From NCBI GenBank assembly GCA_947456055.1, contig CANGSR010000006.1, positions 1-40,443 on the forward strand: a stretch of DNA of 40,443 nt. Direction: 5' to 3'. A program made the position numbers and the translations under genes. The notes under the pieces are model-generated. The model made no database searches. It saw nothing but the letters and a program-made list of their open reading frames with translations, and was not told the DNA's origin. Below are positions 36,287-40,443 of this stretch, one piece after another; the first letter of the stretch is position 1, and the number at the start of each line of letters is the position of its first letter. Source of the stretch: Chitinophagaceae bacterium (GTDB lineage: Bacteria > Bacteroidota > Bacteroidia > Chitinophagales > Chitinophagaceae).

Positions 36287-36413
36287 TTTAGGGAGTGCGA
36301 AGGTAAGGAATTAGTTATTTAAAAAACAATTTTTTAGAGAATAGTTTTAAAATTTTAAACAAAAATTCTCCAGTACAATTTTCAAAATGTTATCTAGTAT
36401 TAAACATTACAAA

Positions 36414-36434
36414 AAGCCGCCCAACTAGAGCGGC
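36414..36434 (-). terminator. Terminator after cytochrome oxidase subunit I
   Basis: AAAGCCGC...GCGGCTTT hairpin with T run on the minus strand. Confidence 0.65.
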
Positions 36435-36463
36435 TTTAAAATATCATTAAGTCAAATAATCAA

Positions 36464-38293
36464 TTAATGCTCTTCCTCACCAGGAGCCAAAGGCCTTGTC
36501 TGTGGAATGAAGTCATTACCATGACCATCATCCTTGTAATCATATGCCCAACGGTATACTGTCGGTATTTCGCCAACCCAGTTACCATGACCCGGATTAA
36601 TTTCTGTAGTCCACTCCAGAGTTGGTGATCCCCATGGGTTCTTTTCAGTTACCTTACGGCCACGGAAAATACTCATAAAAAAGTTGAACACAAACAATAA
36701 CTGAGCAAAGAATACAACAGTAGCTACGATACTGATGAATGCATTTACACCCTGGAAATGTTTAAAAGATTCCCATGCTGAATAATCGTAGTAACGACGT
36801 GGCATACCAGCGATACCTTCATAGTGCATAGGCCAGAAGATCAAGTAAGCACCAATGAATGTAATAAAGAAGTGAATATAAGCCAATGTATTATTCAGGA
36901 AGCGTCCATACATCTTAGGGAACCAATGGTAGATACCAGCAAACATACCAAAGAACGCAGATACACCCATTACAATGTGGAAGTGAGCCACAACGAAGTA
37001 AGTATCGTGTAAGTGTATATCCAAAGCTGAGTTACCCAGGAAGATACCTGTAAGACCACCAGAGATGAATAATGAGACGAAACCTAATGCAAACAGCATT
37101 GGAGGATTGAAACGAATATTGCCTCTCCAGATAGTTGTTATCCAGTTGAACACCTTAACAGCTGATGGTACTGCAATCAACAATGTCAACAGTACGAATA
37201 TAGAACCCAGGAACGGACTCATACCTGTAACGAACATGTGGTGCGCCCATACAAGGAATGCAAGTAAAGTAATACCCACCAATGAGATAATCATTGCGAA
37301 GTAACCGAAGATTGGTTTACGACTGTGGTTAGAAAGCACCTCAGAAGCCATACCCATACCCGGAAGCATAATGATATACACCTCAGGATGACCTAAGAAC
37401 CAGAATAAGTGTTGGTAAAGGATAGCAGAACCGCCGATGTGTGGAAGTGCCTTACCACCTATAAAAATTTCAGAAAGATAGAAGCTGGTACCAAAATTAC
37501 GGTCGAATATCAACAATACGAAACCAGAGAATAATACAGGGAAAGATAATACACCCAATACAGCTGTAAAGAACAGCGCCCATATAGTCAATGGTAAACG
37601 TGTCATAGTCATACCCTTTGTACGCATATTCAGTACAGTTGAGATATAGTTTAGACCACCTAAAAGTGAAGATACAACGAAGGTAGCCATACTTAACAAC
37701 CACAAATCCATACCAACACCAGAACCTAAAGAAGCTTCCTTCAATGCACTTAATGGAGGATAAGTAGTCCAACCACCACTGGCAGGACCAGTCTCAACAA
37801 ACAAGGAAACAAACATTAAAATACTAGCCAGGAAGAAGAACCAATAAGATAACATGTTCATGAAAGGAGAGGCCATATCACGTGCACCAATCTGTAGTGG
37901 TATCAGGATGTTAGCAAAGGTTCCGCTCAATCCAGCTGTCAATACAAAGAATACAAGGATAGTTCCGTGCATGGTAACCAATGCATAATAGAACTCAGGA
38001 GATAATTTACCACCTTTAGCCCACTCGCCTAATACTTTTTCCATAATAGGAAAAGTACTATCAGGGAAACCCAATTGCAAACGGAAGAATACGGACATCA
38101 AGGCACCAATCATGGCCCAAATGATACCAGTAATCAAAAACTGCTTACCAATGACTTTATGATCCTGGCAGAAAATATATTTCCAGATAAAATGTTGCTC
38201 ATGATGGTCGTGCCCATGGTCATCGTGATGGCCGGCAGACTCAGCAGCATGTGATACGTTTGATCCCTGAATTATGATATGTTCGTTACTCAT
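36464..38293 (-). CDS. ctaD: Cytochrome c oxidase subunit I
   Basis: FWFLGHPEVYIIMLPGMGMASEVLSNHSRKPIFGY, WAHHMFVTGM, HDTYFVVAHFHIVMG. Confidence 0.95.
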   Translation of the reverse strand: MSNEHIIIQGSNVSHAAESAGHHDDHGHDHHEQHFIWKYIFCQDHKVIGKQFLITGIIWAMIGALMSVFFRLQLGFPDSTFPIMEKVLGEWAKGGKLSPEFYYALVTMHGTILVFFVLTAGLSGTFANILIPLQIGARDMASPFMNMLSYWFFFLASILMFVSLFVETGPASGGWTTYPPLSALKEASLGSGVGMDLWLLSMATFVVSSLLGGLNYISTVLNMRTKGMTMTRLPLTIWALFFTAVLGVLSFPVLFSGFVLLIFDRNFGTSFYLSEIFIGGKALPHIGGSAILYQHLFWFLGHPEVYIIMLPGMGMASEVLSNHSRKPIFGYFAMIISLVGITLLAFLVWAHHMFVTGMSPFLGSIFVLLTLLIAVPSAVKVFNWITTIWRGNIRFNPPMLFALGFVSLFISGGLTGIFLGNSALDIHLHDTYFVVAHFHIVMGVSAFFGMFAGIYHWFPKMYGRFLNNTLAYIHFFITFIGAYLIFWPMHYEGIAGMPRRYYDYSAWESFKHFQGVNAFISIVATVVFFAQLLFVFNFFMSIFRGRKVTEKNPWGSPTLEWTTEINPGHGNWVGEIPTVYRWAYDYKDDGHGNDFIPQTRPLAPGEEEH

Positions 38294-38344
38294 TTTAAAA
38301 CTCTTTTTGGCTAGATTCAGATTAATTGATTAATTAATAGCCGG

Positions 38345-39397
38345 TTAATTCTTTGTTACCGCTTTAACAGTGTCTGCTTTAGGTGCTTCAGTAGTAGCTG
38401 CTGGTTTAGCATCAGCAGGTGCACTATGATTCATTGCATAGTATGATTGCTGGCTTGCTAACCATTTATCATAATCAGCCTGAGATTGAACTACTACAGT
38501 TCCTCTCATTGCATAGTGACCTTTACCACATAACTGATCGCAGGCTATTTCATAAACGAAGTCAGGATTTTTGGTAATCAACTTCATTGAATCTGTAGTA
38601 ATGGTAGGTGTAAAACACAAAGTAGTAGTAATACCCGGAACAGCATCCATTTTCATACGGAAGTGTGGCAAACCAACATCATGAATTACATCACGAGAAC
38701 AAATAAGCAATTTCACAGGCTTGTTTACCACAACGTGCAATTCACCACTCTGAGAGATTATATCATCCATATTGTGCGGATCTGTCCAATCCATACCAAG
38801 GATATTAGTAGCATCATTAATAGAACGGAAATCACGCTTGCCTAACTCATTGTCTTTACCTGGGTATCTAACAATCCAGTTAAATTGTTTACCAACAACC
38901 TCAACAATTGTAGCATCAGCCGGAGCAGGGGCAGTAACATCATACCAGTTACGAAGACCGATTGCCACCAATATAGCCATTGCAATAGCAGGGATAGTAG
39001 TCCAGATTAACTCCAATTTGTTACTATGAGCGAAGAAAAAGGAAGGACGATTTTCAGAAGCACGGTATTTATAGCAGAACCAAAACAGAACCGCCTGAGT
39101 TGCAAAAAATACAATACCTGTTACAACGATGGTGTAATAGAACATATTGTCGTAATTAACCCCAGTACGGCAAGCCGCTACCGGAAGCATACGGTCAACA
39201 AATATGCTATGGCAAAACCATATTCCCCACATGCCCAATGCAAATACTACGAGCAGTAATACTGCCATAATATTGTTGGTTTGTGCTTTTACCTTCTCAC
39301 CTCCGCGCAACACTGCTGAGTGCTCGCTAGCCTTTCCAATCTGGTAGATAATGATAAATACCAGTATTATCAATGTTATTATTATAAATACCGACAT
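38345..39397 (-). CDS. ctaC: Cytochrome c oxidase subunit II
   Basis: KLELIWTTIPAIAMAILVAIGLRNWYDVT...VVGKQFNWIVRYPG...CSRDVIHDVGLPHFRMKMDAVPG...YEIACDQLCGKGHYAMRG (CuA site). Confidence 0.94.
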   Translation of the reverse strand: MSVFIIITLIILVFIIIYQIGKASEHSAVLRGGEKVKAQTNNIMAVLLLVVFALGMWGIWFCHSIFVDRMLPVAACRTGVNYDNMFYYTIVVTGIVFFATQAVLFWFCYKYRASENRPSFFFAHSNKLELIWTTIPAIAMAILVAIGLRNWYDVTAPAPADATIVEVVGKQFNWIVRYPGKDNELGKRDFRSINDATNILGMDWTDPHNMDDIISQSGELHVVVNKPVKLLICSRDVIHDVGLPHFRMKMDAVPGITTTLCFTPTITTDSMKLITKNPDFVYEIACDQLCGKGHYAMRGTVVVQSQADYDKWLASQQSYYAMNHSAPADAKPAATTEAPKADTVKAVTKN

Positions 39398-39481
39398 AGT
39401 CGCTCAGCTTATATTTACTTGTTAAAATTTAATCTTTAATGTTGTGTATTAATATTTGTGCTTTTAGGCACTAAACCAAAA

Positions 39482-40443
39482 CTATGGACTTACATGTATT
39501 ACAGCTTCCTTAAGCATAATATTGTTAGTAGGCACCAAATTTGATTTAGTTAATGTACGAGATACAGACATAATCAAGATACCTGCAAAGCCCATGAATA
39601 TTCCTATTTCATACCAGTTGATGTGCCAGTTTTCACCTAATGGACCAGGCATAATCATCTGGAAATAATCTAACCAATGACCGAAGATAATAATCATCGC
39701 CATGAAAGTAACAGTGAAGTAGTTACGTTTAGCAGGACGTGACATTAATATCAATATAGGCATACAGAAGTTGATAATGAAGTTAGCATAGAATATTACG
39801 CTATAAGGACCTTGCTGACGCAATTTGAAATAAACAGTTTCATCAGGTTGGTTGGAATACCATATCAACATGTACTGCGAGAACCACAAATATGTCCAAA
39901 ATACACTGATAGCAAACATGAATTTACCTAAGTCGTGGATGTGTTCCTTATTTACTAATTCAAGATTACCTTGATTCTTAAGGTAGATAACCCATAACAT
40001 AATCAATGAGAAACCGCTTACTAATGCACTAGCGAATGTATACCAGCTAAACAAAGTAGAATACCAATGAGCCTGAATACTCATGATCCAATACCAAGGC
40101 GCAGTACTCATTTGAGAAAGAGCGTATACAAAAAGAAACACGCCAGACATACGGAAAACTTTCCAGTAAATTTTTGTGTCATTCTTTGGTGCGGTTTCCT
40201 GGGCTATTGATTGTGCCCTGAAATAACGACCAAAATATGACCATAGACCAAGGAATACCACTGTAAACCCAACAAACATAGCAGGATTCAAGAAAGGTTT
40301 TTTGCCTAAGAGAATCTTATCCTCACCTGGGGTTACCCAAGGGAAAATGCTATTTAAGTGATGTGAATTCCTGAAACCAAATACTATGCAGAATAGTATT
40401 ACAGCCAGGATAGTAGCAAATATCCAAACATTAGCACCAATCG
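39482..40443 (-). CDS. Alternative complex III (ActF-like) membrane subunit, partial at window edge
   Basis: Multi-TM protein upstream of coxII/coxI; frame remains open past the called ATG (ILLGKKPFLNPAMFVGF) to the window end. Confidence 0.75.
   Translation of the reverse strand, partial: IGANVWIFATILAVILFCIVFGFRNSHHLNSIFPWVTPGEDKILLGKKPFLNPAMFVGFTVVFLGLWSYFGRYFRAQSIAQETAPKNDTKIYWKVFRMSGVFLFVYALSQMSTAPWYWIMSIQAHWYSTLFSWYTFASALVSGFSLIMLWVIYLKNQGNLELVNKEHIHDLGKFMFAISVFWTYLWFSQYMLIWYSNQPDETVYFKLRQQGPYSVIFYANFIINFCMPILILMSRPAKRNYFTVTFMAMIIIFGHWLDYFQMIMPGPLGENWHINWYEIGIFMGFAGILIMSVSRTLTKSNLVPTNNIMLKEAVIHVSP

Noticed and set aside
38663-39259. Plus-strand ORFs over ctaC
   Set aside because: Antisense shadows of a clear cytochrome oxidase subunit II gene.

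Overview
The window is a Bacteroidota-type chromosomal segment, probably Chitinophagaceae/Sphingobacteriia-like. This is inferred from GLPGLI, T9SS sorting-domain, DUF5606 and ActF-type proteins and from TAnnTTTG promoter boxes. Housekeeping genes include etfBA, superoxide dismutase, RNase Z, a ferredoxin reductase-like protein, trigger factor, tRNA-Leu(UAG), cytochrome oxidase subunits I and II, and an ActF-like subunit. Between them lie accessory islands. The most interesting is a BlaI / M56 (BlaR1-like) locus at about 13.1-18.8 kb. It has two M56 sensor peptidases with different C-terminal domains, plus four stand-alone exported proteins that carry those same domains. At least one stand-alone gene (14893) looks like a 5'-truncated M56 paralogue, because its untranslated leader still encodes PIKNRIA in frame with the start codon. 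Other points of interest: a RAYT-like Y1 transposase next to a ~289-bp internal-deletion derivative bounded by nested-hairpin inverted repeats; REP-like repeats with a covarying hairpin; three toxin-antitoxin modules, one with a 1-nt frameshift in a ParE/RelE-like toxin missed by the ORF track; and families of palindromic and AAAGT-rich intergenic repeats. No CRISPR array or prophage was seen. All family names come from reading motifs by eye; no searches were run.
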